From the NCBI RefSeq assembly GCF_014218805.1, contig NZ_JACJUV010000001.1, positions 3,484,501 to 3,548,500 on the forward strand: DNA of 64,000 nucleotides, written 5' to 3'. Below, one piece after another: positions 1 to 8,549 of the stretch. The number at the start of each line of letters is the position of its first letter. Positions within the stretch are counted from its first letter, which is position 1. Below the pieces are notes generated by a model. It was not told where the DNA came from, made no database searches, and saw only the letters and a list, made by a program, of their open reading frames with translations. A program made the translations under genes and the position numbers. The DNA comes from Teredinibacter franksiae (GTDB lineage: Bacteria; Pseudomonadota; Gammaproteobacteria; Pseudomonadales; Cellvibrionaceae).

Positions 1-1146
1 CAGGTCGACCGTTACGCTTGCAGAACCTAGGTCCAAGTCGCTACTAAGAAATCCTGTGTGGTCGGCACCGTCTACATAACCATACAATACATAGGAGGCC
101 TCCCAGTTTTGGTACTCTGCACTTGCGCTGGCACCATTGGAGGTAAAGGTGTAAGTACCGTCTCGATCCATTACCAGCGTGCCGTTATAGGCGTTGATGG
201 TTATCTCATCGTCAACGAAGCTGCTATAAACGGTGCTATCGTATTCAACGGACACAATCTCACCGGGTGCCGACACAATGGTGTCTGCAATAACGCTAAT
301 GCCGCCAGTACCGGTGATAACGTTGCCGGTGATGATTTCACCATGCCAGTAATTGGCGCTGTCATCGTTAGCCGTTATTGTTCCCAGCAAGCCCTGCCAG
401 CTGGGGGCAAAAATAGCGGCTGTTTCAATAGTTCCGGTGGTATTTTCTAGGTGCCAATCGCCGCCCAGCTCTGTGTTGCCGGTTGGATCATTGGAAGCGG
501 CAACATCTGCTTGGGTGAAGGTGGCAATGGTTTGGACCAATAGCTGGCCGTTGTTATTTGCAGCTAGGTCGCATCCGTAAAGTAGGATATCGGCGCTTTC
601 GTCTAGTGCATTGTTCCAAGCTTGAAGAGGCTCTTGGTATTGCAGTACGGTTTGGCTGTCGAGGCGGGTAGAACCAATATTCAGTTGGCTTTCGTTACCG
701 TGGCTGAGTACATGTACGCTTTTCACGCCAGCATATTGTGCGAGGATCAGCGACATCTGCTCTATGCCATCGCTGTCTTGCTCTAGAGTGAATACTTTGT
801 AGTCGTTATCGCCATATGAGGCGGTAAGGTCGTCTATTAGTGAGTCGGACTTCTCAACGGAGGGGTCGGTAAAAATAATGTGGCCGGGGTAATGCTCACG
901 CTCGTCGAGTTCTGTGCTCTCTGTAATTAGCGTATCTTCTGCTTTGCTGTCAGCCTCAATGTCGACAGCTTCTGGTAGTTCTAGAACGGAGAGGAGGTCC
1001 ACCTCGGCGGCTTCGCTATTGAGGTCGCTGGCGGCCAGTAGGTCGTCGTCAAGCAACACCATATCGGCAGTCGCGGAGAACATTAGCCGGTCTTCCAGCG
1101 GTTCCGCGATTACTCGTCTTCGATGTCTATTTTTGTGCTCGCGCAT
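1..1146 (-). CDS. Large surface/adhesin protein, LEPR-like motif plus DUF4347 domain (N-terminal part only)
   Basis: An open frame of 382 codons starts at ATG 1146 and runs off the left edge, so only the N-terminus is visible. An in-frame TGA lies just upstream, which fixes ATG 1146 as the first possible start; no good Shine-Dalgarno is seen. The first residues are Arg-rich and followed by EPLEDRLMFSA (residues 15-25), a variant of the LEPR-XLL N-terminal motif of very large repetitive surface proteins; no classical signal peptide is seen. Residues about 85-250 match DUF4347, with VHVLSHG, ADILLYGCDLAA and GGDWHLE. After about residue 270 comes repetitive beta-rich sequence with Asp/Asn/Gly/Thr, like VCBS or cadherin-type repeats. 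Known of the family: giant calcium-dependent adhesins, usually exported by type I-like systems. The three adaptor genes just upstream are probably its export partners (inference). Confidence 0.82.
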   Translation of the reverse strand, partial: MREHKNRHRRRVIAEPLEDRLMFSATADMVLLDDDLLAASDLNSEAAEVDLLSVLELPEAVDIEADSKAEDTLITESTELDEREHYPGHIIFTDPSVEKSDSLIDDLTASYGDNDYKVFTLEQDSDGIEQMSLILAQYAGVKSVHVLSHGNESQLNIGSTRLDSQTVLQYQEPLQAWNNALDESADILLYGCDLAANNNGQLLVQTIATFTQADVAASNDPTGNTELGGDWHLENTTGTIETAAIFAPSWQGLLGTITANDDSANYWHGEIITGNVITGTGGISVIADTIVSAPGEIVSVEYDSTVYSSFVDDEITINAYNGTLVMDRDGTYTFTSNGASASAEYQNWEASYVLYGYVDGADHTGFLSSDLDLGSASVTVDL

Positions 1147-1459
1147 AATTGGTGGTCATTTTCATAGGTAAAACGTGAAAATACTGCTCGCCGGACGCAG
1201 AACCGATATAGAAAACATCTCCTTTGTTGGATATCTGTTCTGGCTTCCCACTCCCGAATAGGGCGCGTAATCTCCCTTACACCTGTGCGAAAAACAATCT
1301 AACATGTCATTGTTGCGCACAAATCCACATAACACTATGTTTTTATAGGTAATATAGCGAATTGTTATTTTTAATTGCTTTTTTAGTTGCTCACACAAAG
1401 TACTGTTTAAACGTTTGAACTTCCGCATGCGCTGATGCCATGGCTTAACCTGAGATTTC
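1147..1459. other. Intergenic region upstream of the adhesin gene
   Basis: About 313 bases separate the adaptor gene from the adhesin start. An 88-codon minus-strand frame at 1162-1428 shows no family resemblance and was not accepted as a gene. The region is AT-rich and could hold the adhesin promoter, but no clear -35/-10 pair was identified. Confidence 0.4.
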
Positions 1460-2299
1460 TTAGCTGCCTAAAAGCGCCGATTGGTTGCGAACGTCGGGAA
1501 AGGATACCTTGCACTTGAGGCCGCTCGGCAGGTCGAGTAAAGGGTTGGGGATGCTAAGGCTCACGCCAAAGGTATTACTGGGGGCGTCTATCACTTTATC
1601 TACTTGATCCACTTTGGCATTGTAAAAGCTGCGGGCAATGTTTAGCTCCGGGGTCACCACCGCATTCATGCCAAGCTTGATTTTGCCGTAGAAGTGAGCA
1701 GGCACGAACACCTCAACCTTTAGTGGGTTGAGTTGTGCAATTTGCAGGATAGGCTCAAAGTAAATGTGTTCTCCAGGTTCCTTGTAGCGTTCTACAACCA
1801 CACCTTCAATTGGGCTGGTAATGGTTTTTTGCGAGAGGTCTGCCAAAGCACGCTTATATTCCATTTCGGCTTGCCGTTTTCTATCCTTTGCTTGCTGTAG
1901 TTGCTGGGCGGCGAGTTCATATTCGGTTTTAACCTTATCCAGCTCGGCGTAGGAGGCCGCTTTTTTATCGTAAAGATCTTGTACGCGTTTAAGGTTTCTT
2001 TGCGCAAATTTGTGCGTAAGCTTCTGTGCATCAACATCACTCGTAAGCTCCGTCTGTAAGCGGCGCAGATCGACAGTAGCTGATTCCAGAGATGCCTCTA
2101 GTCTTGCTAGTACATCGCCCTCGGAAACACTATCGTTTTTAGATACCAGTACTTCGCTGACCACGCCTTCCGCTGAACTGCTGACATCCACCCGTACATG
2201 GGGTTCGATTCGGCAATTGAATGCCACTGGTTCGTTAGGCATTGCAGAAGGTGTCTGCAGTACTAGCGCCAAGAGGACGGCTGTGTGAAGTTTTTTCAT
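1460..2299 (-). CDS. HlyD-family periplasmic adaptor (membrane fusion protein)
   Basis: About 279 residues. The ATG at 2299 is preferred over an upstream TTG at 2326 because it gives a direct signal peptide (MKKLHTAVLLALVLQ, Ala-rich c-region) and follows a short AGAG element. After the signal comes a biotinyl-lipoyl-like half (VDVSSSAEGVVSEVLVSKND), a long alpha-hairpin rich in Gln/Lys/Glu (about residues 70-150), the second lipoyl half (ITSPIEGVVVERYKEPGEHI) and a beta-barrel domain. This is the usual order of RND/type I adaptors, although the protein is short and lacks a long C-terminal domain. It lies about 200 bases downstream of the M50/HlyD gene, on the same strand, and upstream of the surface-protein gene. 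It probably bridges inner-membrane components to an outer-membrane channel; no TolC-like gene or transporter is visible nearby. Confidence 0.85.
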   Translation of the reverse strand: MKKLHTAVLLALVLQTPSAMPNEPVAFNCRIEPHVRVDVSSSAEGVVSEVLVSKNDSVSEGDVLARLEASLESATVDLRRLQTELTSDVDAQKLTHKFAQRNLKRVQDLYDKKAASYAELDKVKTEYELAAQQLQQAKDRKRQAEMEYKRALADLSQKTITSPIEGVVVERYKEPGEHIYFEPILQIAQLNPLKVEVFVPAHFYGKIKLGMNAVVTPELNIARSFYNAKVDQVDKVIDAPSNTFGVSLSIPNPLLDLPSGLKCKVSFPDVRNQSALLGS

Positions 2300-2497
2300 A
2301 TGCTCTATTTTGACTTGTGAAATCAAATACTGTTCAAATAACTTTAGCTTAGTACGCGATATCAGTGCCGATTAGCGAAAATTAATCTTTCTATCGACAA
2401 GGTGTTGTTAAGAGATTCCCTAGAGTACTCTACTTTTTGGCGCGAATTCAAACGTACTGGTGAATTTGTGTTGTGTATCTAGAATCGTAATGGGCGA

Positions 2498-4657
2498 TTA
2501 TTGTGCTTCACTGCGAAGAATTGAAACAAGCGTCTGTTGGAGTGTACGCGTTATTTTTTCGGCTAGTGTTTCTGGTTTGTGAGCAAACTGTACGAAGACT
2601 TTCTCGCCAAAATGTTGCAGGTTACCCACAGCGGGTACATCGATATCCAATAAAAACACCTGTTCGTTGGTGTGCAGCTGGTCTGTATCGGAACTTTTTA
2701 CAACAATACGACCTCCAGCTGAAGTGCCCAATGCGGCGCTCGGCAATGCGTAGGTGCCAGCAGGAACTTGAGTGGTAATGGTGCCTGCGAGTTTTGTTCC
2801 GGGATTGCTACTCAACCGTACCCATACGTTGCGCGTGTCTGCGCGCACGTATTCCACTTCTTCTTGCTTCAATACAGCACGAATTTTGGGTCGTTGTTTA
2901 CTTAGCACTAGGCCAATGATATCGCCTTCACGAATAAAGCTTCCCAGTAATTGATGCTGCCCAATCATTCTGAAAACACCGTCGCTAGGACTGCGAACCA
3001 TTAGGTTGTTAACCCGCTCCTGTAGATACGCAATCTCTAGCTTAATCGATTTAATGTCCTGTTCGAATAACTGAATTTGCGAGCGATCCAGCGACCAGGC
3101 TTGCTCGTAGCGGGACTGGTACTCTTTTAATGTAGCCTGCTGTAGTAAAAGCTCGGCTGTGGTGTCGATGTTTGACAGGTGCAATAAAGTGTCGCCTGCT
3201 TGAACGTTTTCTCCATCTGCTATATTGGCATACACAACCTCACCCGAACTCTCGGCGCGTATTCGCGCCTTCTCGGGTAGCCAGACAATTCCTTCTGCGG
3301 CAGTGTTGTGGGCCGTAGGGATAAAAAATATCGACGCAGAAACCAGTGCTACGCTAGCAAACGATAGTGTTAACGCCCGAGTTCTACCCTGTTGCAGTTC
3401 TTTACTAGACGCTAGATAGGCCGCGTATTTTAATAGTGGTAGTAACAGCTGAAAAATTAGTAGCCAAGCGGCTAAAAACAAACCAAAAGAAGGGAAGTGC
3501 TGGGCGACAACCAGTACGATAGTTGTGAGAACCACTAAACGATACAAAAAGGCGGCGACGCCGTATAGCGTAAGGCCCAGGCTTTCTTTTTTGGTGACGG
3601 CAATAGACTGTTGTTCGTGTAGTCCATAACCATAGCGTTTTATGAGATAGCGCAATTGTAATAGTGCGCGCGTTGCAAGGTTGGGTTGATCGGCTGCATC
3701 ACACAATATGTGGTAGCCATCAAAACGCATAAGTGGATTGCCGTTGAAAAATAGGGTGGATACACTACCGATTAAGACAATGTTGAAAAGAATATTACTG
3801 AGTAACCCTTCTTCAATATGTAGCCAAAAAATTAAGGCGATGGCGGCCAGTAGTAATTCAACTGCCATACCTGCGGCGCTGACCATGAGTCGTTGAGATT
3901 TGCTGGGGAAACCGGTTGCTGCCGTAGCATCGACATAAGGAAAAGGTGTCGCCAAAATAAAAACAATGCCGAATTCTGTAACATGCCCCCCCCATACGGT
4001 GGTGAATAAACCATGGCCGAGTTCGTGCAGCGCTTTAAGCAGTGGGTAGGTGAGCCACAGTAGTAATAAATTTTCGGGTGCGAGTATGCTGGTTAATTGG
4101 GTTGCTGATATTTGCGACCAGTTACTCGCTGCAAGTACGAGTGCGTAGATGATTGTTGCCAGCCACAGAATTCCGGCAAGAGGGGATGTTATCCACCTGA
4201 ATGCGGGGGCAATGGTTTCCAGGAAATTGCCAGGTTTCAGTAGCGGAATACGCCAGGCGTAGGGGCTTTTAATGATTTGATGCCAAAAACGCTGTTTACG
4301 CTTTTGGCTGCGGTCAAAGAGATGCGCAGTTTGTGGTGGAAAATCGCATATCAGTAAATCGGCAACGTAAAGATATTGGAGTAAATCGACGAGATCTTCC
4401 TGCGTTGGGATGTCGTCTAGTGTTTGGCGCAGGCTCGATTGCGAGGCGTTTTGTAGTATTTGTTCGAGCGTATTGCGCCCGTTCATGAAGCCGAGCAGTT
4501 GGTACGCTAGCCGATTAAAACGGTGAAATTTTCCGTTGGCGGTGTCTTCGAGTACGTACCAAGCTTCCTTTCCGTACTGTCGTGGCTGAATACGAACATG
4601 ATAAGGTAAAGACGGTTTTAATTTGTTCAGGCGTTGCCATAAAGAGGGACTGGACAT
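2498..4657 (-). CDS. Site-2 (M50) metalloprotease fused to a HlyD-like adaptor, with PqqD-like N-terminus
   Basis: 719 residues. Residues about 20-105 resemble a PqqD-like peptide-binding domain (YVLEDTANGKFHRFNRLAY). Then come membrane helices carrying the zinc motif HELGH (H211, E212, H215) and the second M50 signature NGNPLMRFDGYH (305-316), both intact. Further helices run to about residue 450, followed by a HlyD-type segment (ESSGEVVYANIADGENVQAG; VRSPSDGVFRMIGQHQLLG; beta barrel to the end). M50 enzymes cut proteins within or near the membrane, and PqqD-like domains bind leader peptides. Here both are joined to an export adaptor, which suggests recognition, processing and export of a substrate (inference). 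It starts 3 bases after the GAF-HlyD gene, so the two are probably co-transcribed. Confidence 0.85.
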   Translation of the reverse strand: MSSPSLWQRLNKLKPSLPYHVRIQPRQYGKEAWYVLEDTANGKFHRFNRLAYQLLGFMNGRNTLEQILQNASQSSLRQTLDDIPTQEDLVDLLQYLYVADLLICDFPPQTAHLFDRSQKRKQRFWHQIIKSPYAWRIPLLKPGNFLETIAPAFRWITSPLAGILWLATIIYALVLAASNWSQISATQLTSILAPENLLLLWLTYPLLKALHELGHGLFTTVWGGHVTEFGIVFILATPFPYVDATAATGFPSKSQRLMVSAAGMAVELLLAAIALIFWLHIEEGLLSNILFNIVLIGSVSTLFFNGNPLMRFDGYHILCDAADQPNLATRALLQLRYLIKRYGYGLHEQQSIAVTKKESLGLTLYGVAAFLYRLVVLTTIVLVVAQHFPSFGLFLAAWLLIFQLLLPLLKYAAYLASSKELQQGRTRALTLSFASVALVSASIFFIPTAHNTAAEGIVWLPEKARIRAESSGEVVYANIADGENVQAGDTLLHLSNIDTTAELLLQQATLKEYQSRYEQAWSLDRSQIQLFEQDIKSIKLEIAYLQERVNNLMVRSPSDGVFRMIGQHQLLGSFIREGDIIGLVLSKQRPKIRAVLKQEEVEYVRADTRNVWVRLSSNPGTKLAGTITTQVPAGTYALPSAALGTSAGGRIVVKSSDTDQLHTNEQVFLLDIDVPAVGNLQHFGEKVFVQFAHKPETLAEKITRTLQQTLVSILRSEAQ

Positions 4658-4660
4658 AGG

Positions 4661-6517
4661 CTAAAACCAAAAGGCCAGTCGCAACCAGTTCCATATGTCG
4701 TGGAACCAAATCCAACCGAGTGCGCGTCGTTCAATAAAGATTTTTGCCGACCCGGTCATTCCGGGGCGTAATTGTTGTGACAGTTCGGTTGAATTACTGC
4801 TGGGTTGTGTAGACGATTGTTCCACTCGTTTCTCGGATACAGAAAAATTAGCCTCTACTCGAAAAAAATTTCTGCCCTCGCTACCTTCGCTGAGTGGAGT
4901 CATTTGTTCTACTTCAATTTCAAACGGCTTTCCTGGTAGGCTTTTTAGTGTGAGCTTGCCTTGCTGCAGGGGTTGAATAAAACGGATATCTTTTTCGTCA
5001 ACATAGAGGGTAACCCTGTAGCTGTTGCTGTCGGCAATTTCAAACAGTACTTCGCCTTGCTCCAGAGGCGCACCGAGTGACTGACTGATGTCTTCCGAAA
5101 CTACAATACCGCTAATGGGTGACTTAAGCTGTATACGCTCCAGCTTTTGCTCAATAAGTCTTAGCTCGATACGGCTTTGTTCAACTTGTGCGTTGACAAT
5201 GGCAGCCTGTGCTCGATTGCCGTTCGCGAGCGCGTTGTCGTATTCAAGTCGAAATTGTTGTAGTTGGCTGGACAGTTTTCGGCGTTCCAAGTTGAGTTCT
5301 TCATCGCGCAGGCTCGCAAGCAGCTGACCTTCTTTTACCAGCTCTCCAGGGCGAGCGTAGATGTTCCCCAAAAAGCCTTCGTAGGGTGAAACCAGTAAAT
5401 GCCTATTGGTGCTTTCAACAGTGGCTTTATTGGAGATATTGAAATCGCTCGGTAGAAATAATGCGACTATAAATATCAGACTGCTTGCCAGCAACAGCCG
5501 CTCAACAGGGTGTTGGGCGCCAAAAATACGACTTATACCGTTGAGGAATCGTGTGCGAATAAACTGTGCGAGACTCAGGTGTGCCTTTTGTTTTATATGG
5601 AAAATGGTTGCGAGCGAGCGAGCGCTATTTTCGATGAATGCATGTATGTTTTCGTTTAGCGCTTGAGCTTTGGTGTGCTCTATGGTGATTGCGCCGGTGA
5701 TAGCGTTTTCTGTGCGTAGCAAAAAAGTATGGCAGGACTGGAGTTTGTGACTCTTAAGCAGGCGCTGGTGGTTCAGCCGAATAATGGAGGTGGCTGTTTG
5801 CTCTTCGGAGCGCTGTGGAAAGTTAATGGCTTGACGTTGCTCCCAAGACTCCTGCATTGCTCCCAAAATATTTTGCATGGCCAGTGTTCGTGGGTCGAAA
5901 TTCGCCGAGAAGGACACCGCAGCCAATTTAATTTTGTTTCCGCGTTTAAGACCAATACTTACGCGCTCCAGATCAAAGTGAGATGCCAGGAAGTTGGCGA
6001 TGGAAATAGCCGTTTCCTCTGGTGAGGGTTCTCGCAGGGCAATACTGAGCAGGTTCAGTGCCTGGCTGGGGTTGCTGCTGCTCTCGGGGGTATTGAGCGC
6101 AAGGTTTGGCGCGCTGTCGGTAAGTGCGCGAGCAATATAGGTATCGTATTCGAAAAGAATAAATTGCAGCCAGTTTAAACCCCAGTCGAGTAGTCGAATG
6201 ACGGCTTTCATGGTTGTGCTGTCGTGGCGATTTAAACGAACAACCAGCGTTCCCCAAAACTGATTTTTCACTTTTACCGGGTAGCCAAGAAAAACCTCAC
6301 CGTTGTGGGGTTTGGATATATGTAAGCGTTGTTGGCTGATAACTTTTTTAGCGGTATCAATAGCGTGGTTTTCGGTTTCGCAGGAGTCGGGCCATACGGC
6401 AAGCACGGTGTTATTGGTGTCTGATTCCTGCTGTGCCAGCAAGCCATAGTTGCAGTTGTGGATCATTTGGCACTGTAGTTGAAGCCAGTGTTTCAGGAGA
6501 GGGCTTAGGGCATGCAT
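4661..6517 (-). CDS. GAF-like domain plus HlyD-like membrane fusion protein
   Basis: 618 residues. The cytoplasmic N-terminal half (about 1-335) has two weak GAF-like stretches, the clearer at about 155-305 (ISIANFLASHFDLERVSIGL). One membrane helix follows at about 339-356 (LLLASSLIFIVALFLP). The periplasmic half has lipoyl-like segments (LLVSPYEGFLGNIYARPGEL and LKSPISGIVVSEDIS) flanking a coiled-coil hairpin, then a beta-barrel domain. The topology matches inner-membrane adaptors but with a possible sensory domain attached. It is the first gene of the adaptor set and sits 3 bases before the M50/HlyD gene. A ligand-gated role is only inferred from the GAF-like fold. Confidence 0.78.
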   Translation of the reverse strand: MHALSPLLKHWLQLQCQMIHNCNYGLLAQQESDTNNTVLAVWPDSCETENHAIDTAKKVISQQRLHISKPHNGEVFLGYPVKVKNQFWGTLVVRLNRHDSTTMKAVIRLLDWGLNWLQFILFEYDTYIARALTDSAPNLALNTPESSSNPSQALNLLSIALREPSPEETAISIANFLASHFDLERVSIGLKRGNKIKLAAVSFSANFDPRTLAMQNILGAMQESWEQRQAINFPQRSEEQTATSIIRLNHQRLLKSHKLQSCHTFLLRTENAITGAITIEHTKAQALNENIHAFIENSARSLATIFHIKQKAHLSLAQFIRTRFLNGISRIFGAQHPVERLLLASSLIFIVALFLPSDFNISNKATVESTNRHLLVSPYEGFLGNIYARPGELVKEGQLLASLRDEELNLERRKLSSQLQQFRLEYDNALANGNRAQAAIVNAQVEQSRIELRLIEQKLERIQLKSPISGIVVSEDISQSLGAPLEQGEVLFEIADSNSYRVTLYVDEKDIRFIQPLQQGKLTLKSLPGKPFEIEVEQMTPLSEGSEGRNFFRVEANFSVSEKRVEQSSTQPSSNSTELSQQLRPGMTGSAKIFIERRALGWIWFHDIWNWLRLAFWF

Positions 6518-6588
6518 AGATAAGTGCGAACCTTATTGAACGTTTTTTGTGGCGAGCCCTTTGACGTCTACATCAAATAGTCCGAAGG

Positions 6589-7755
6589 TTAACTGGCGAT
6601 GGGTTCGGAACCCAAAACCGCTTCCATTACTTGGAGCTTTCCTTGCCGAACAATTTCAATTGAAACTTTGTCTCCAGGGCGAGACTCTCCAATTTCCTGC
6701 TGTCCCCAGCGGCCATCGCCCACCATCTGATTGTTGATGCGAGTAATAACATCACCAGGCCGAAGGCCCGCTTTGTCGGCTGGCCCACCGCTGTACACAT
6801 GGGTAATCAGAACGCCATTGGTGGAGCGGAGCTTGAAGGATTGCGCCAGCTGAGGCGACAAAGATTGGGCTTCGACTCCCAGCCAGCCTCTTACAACACG
6901 GCCGAATTCAACAATATCGTTTAGTGTTTGGATGGCGGTATCGGCGGGAATGGCGAAGCCAATGCCTCCGGCATATCCGTTCTGGTCGAGGTTAGCGGTG
7001 TTTATACCCAGCAGGTTGCCGTGGACGTCTATTAAGGCTCCGCCAGAATTTCCTGGGTTAATGGCTGCATCGGTCTGAATAAAATTTTCAAAGTCGGCAA
7101 TGTTAAAGCCGCGCCGTCGGGTTGCACTGACGATCCCTTGGGTAACGGTTTGCCCCATACCAAAAGCGTTACCTATAGCTAAAACAACGTCGCCCACCAT
7201 GGTGGTATCGGGTGAGCCAATTGGGATGGGGGTAAGGTTGTCGAGTTCTATTTTGAGAACCGCGAGGTCGCTTTTACTGTTTGCGCCTTTTAGCTCGGCT
7301 CTTGCTTCACGGCCATCAGACAGCGCAACCACAATTTCATCTACGCCTTTAATTACGTGGTTGTTGGTGAGTATATAGCCCTCTTTACTGACGATAACGC
7401 CAGATCCTCGCGCCGACTGCATACGTTTTTGCCGGGGGATGTCTGAGTTATTAAAGTAATGGCGGAACAAAGGGTCATCAAATAAAGGGTGGCGGCGAAT
7501 ATTCACCTGCTTAAGTGTGTAGATGTTAACAACTGCAGGAGCTGCTCGTGCAACCGCCCGAGCATAGGATACTGGCCCACCCCAACTCTCCCCTTCATAG
7601 GGGGAAAGGCCGCGAAGGGGAGCATTCCCTGCTGGTGCAACCATCATTGAGGCATTTTTTAGCTGGGGAAATGCTACCAAACCTACGAGTGCCACCAGTA
7701 GCCCAATGACAACCGGCCAGCGGGTATAAGTGATGATTTTGTAGATGGTATCCAT
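6589..7755 (-). CDS. degS: Membrane-anchored DegS/AlgW-type serine protease
   Basis: 388 residues: one N-terminal membrane anchor (about 13-30), a trypsin-like protease domain and one C-terminal PDZ domain (about 285-380). The catalytic triad is complete: H133 in LTNNHVIKG, D163 in KSDLAVLKIE, S237 in NPGNSGGALID. A single PDZ and a membrane anchor distinguish it from the two-PDZ, secreted DegP/DegQ. DegS/AlgW cleaves the anti-sigma factor RseA/MucA in the periplasm when misfolded outer-membrane proteins bind the PDZ, starting the sigma-E envelope stress response. Its position next to zapG and zapE is the common gammaproteobacterial order. The loop before the protease core (residues about 85-115) is Arg- and Phe-rich. 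Confidence 0.93.
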   Translation of the reverse strand: MDTIYKIITYTRWPVVIGLLVALVGLVAFPQLKNASMMVAPAGNAPLRGLSPYEGESWGGPVSYARAVARAAPAVVNIYTLKQVNIRRHPLFDDPLFRHYFNNSDIPRQKRMQSARGSGVIVSKEGYILTNNHVIKGVDEIVVALSDGREARAELKGANSKSDLAVLKIELDNLTPIPIGSPDTTMVGDVVLAIGNAFGMGQTVTQGIVSATRRRGFNIADFENFIQTDAAINPGNSGGALIDVHGNLLGINTANLDQNGYAGGIGFAIPADTAIQTLNDIVEFGRVVRGWLGVEAQSLSPQLAQSFKLRSTNGVLITHVYSGGPADKAGLRPGDVITRINNQMVGDGRWGQQEIGESRPGDKVSIEIVRQGKLQVMEAVLGSEPIAS

Positions 7756-7822
7756 TCTGCGTTCCTGTCGTTGTTATTCGCAGTGGTCCGCTACGGGGTT
7801 AACGCGTCAGTTGTGGGCGCTG

Positions 7823-7849
7823 AAAAAAGGCAGCACAGTGTAGGCTGCC
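7823..7849 (-). terminator. Rho-independent terminator after zapG
   Basis: Read on the minus strand, a GGCAGC stem (7849-7844) with an 8-9 base loop pairs with GCTGCC (7834-7829) and is followed by six T. It lies about 50 bases past the zapG stop and would separate zapG transcripts from degS. Confidence 0.75.
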
Positions 7850-7895
7850 CAAAATATCTACAGTTGGCCCCGGCAGCCTGAAATTGTTACCAGTA

Positions 7896-8384
7896 CTAGC
7901 TGCCGGTTTTACTTGGTTGGTAGTTCTCGGGAGGTGCGTCTTCGTCCGATTTATCGTCGTCTAGGCCATACTCCTCACTTAGGGTGCCGGTTTGCCCAGG
8001 GGTTTTGGGTGCCCAGTCGCGAGGTGGCTCTGGCTGTAAGTCACTAATGGCTTCGCCGCCCTCAATGCCTAGTGTGCCTTCCCCCGCCTCGAGAATTTGT
8101 TTGCTAATGTCGGGGTTAGTGAGCTTGATGGCGCCTCGAGCAAGGTGTTCGTGCACGTCTTTGTAGTTTTGCGTAAGACTGTTAACAAGTTTGGATGTTT
8201 CGGCAAAATGCTGCGCAACTTCTTGTTGATATTGATTGAGCTCCTGCCGTGTTAGCTGCAGGCTTTGTTCCAGCTCTTTCTGTTGCCCCGCAGGAGCGAA
8301 TGAGCGTGTAAGAATTGCGCCTACCAGCCCGCCAAGGACAAATAGTATTGCGCCAACCATTGAAAGGATTTCAAGCGAAAACAA
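7896..8384 (-). CDS. zapG: ZapG/YhcB family inner-membrane protein (DUF1043)
   Basis: 162 residues. It has an N-terminal membrane helix (about 9-27), a Gln/Glu-rich coiled coil (about 33-75) and the conserved segment YKDVHEHLARGAIKL (about 93-107). The acidic, Pro-rich tail is likely disordered. The family is known from Escherichia coli YhcB, which links cell division, envelope synthesis and cell width. It is divergent from zapE, another division gene, with degS downstream. Confidence 0.9.
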   Translation of the reverse strand: MFSLEILSMVGAILFVLGGLVGAILTRSFAPAGQQKELEQSLQLTRQELNQYQQEVAQHFAETSKLVNSLTQNYKDVHEHLARGAIKLTNPDISKQILEAGEGTLGIEGGEAISDLQPEPPRDWAPKTPGQTGTLSEEYGLDDDKSDEDAPPENYQPSKTGS

Positions 8385-8549
8385 GGTTTACCTCCAATTA
8401 AAATGCTGATCCCTGTAATCGTGAATAATACACCAGAATGTGTCGCGTGGTCCGAACAAGACGCACAAACGTTGGTTCGGCTTCATTGTCGCTAAAATTC
8501 AGGTAAAGTGTGCGCCCTAATTTGAGTAGCCTATCGATTGTCTTTAGCC

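Noticed and set aside
58..1171. Three plus-strand frames (130, 75 and 85 codons)
   Set aside because: They are antisense to the continuous minus-strand frame with LEPR-like and DUF4347 sequence, which is far better supported.
1162..1428. 88-codon minus-strand frame in the gap before the adhesin
   Set aside because: No family resemblance, no good ribosome binding site; the gap more likely carries regulation.
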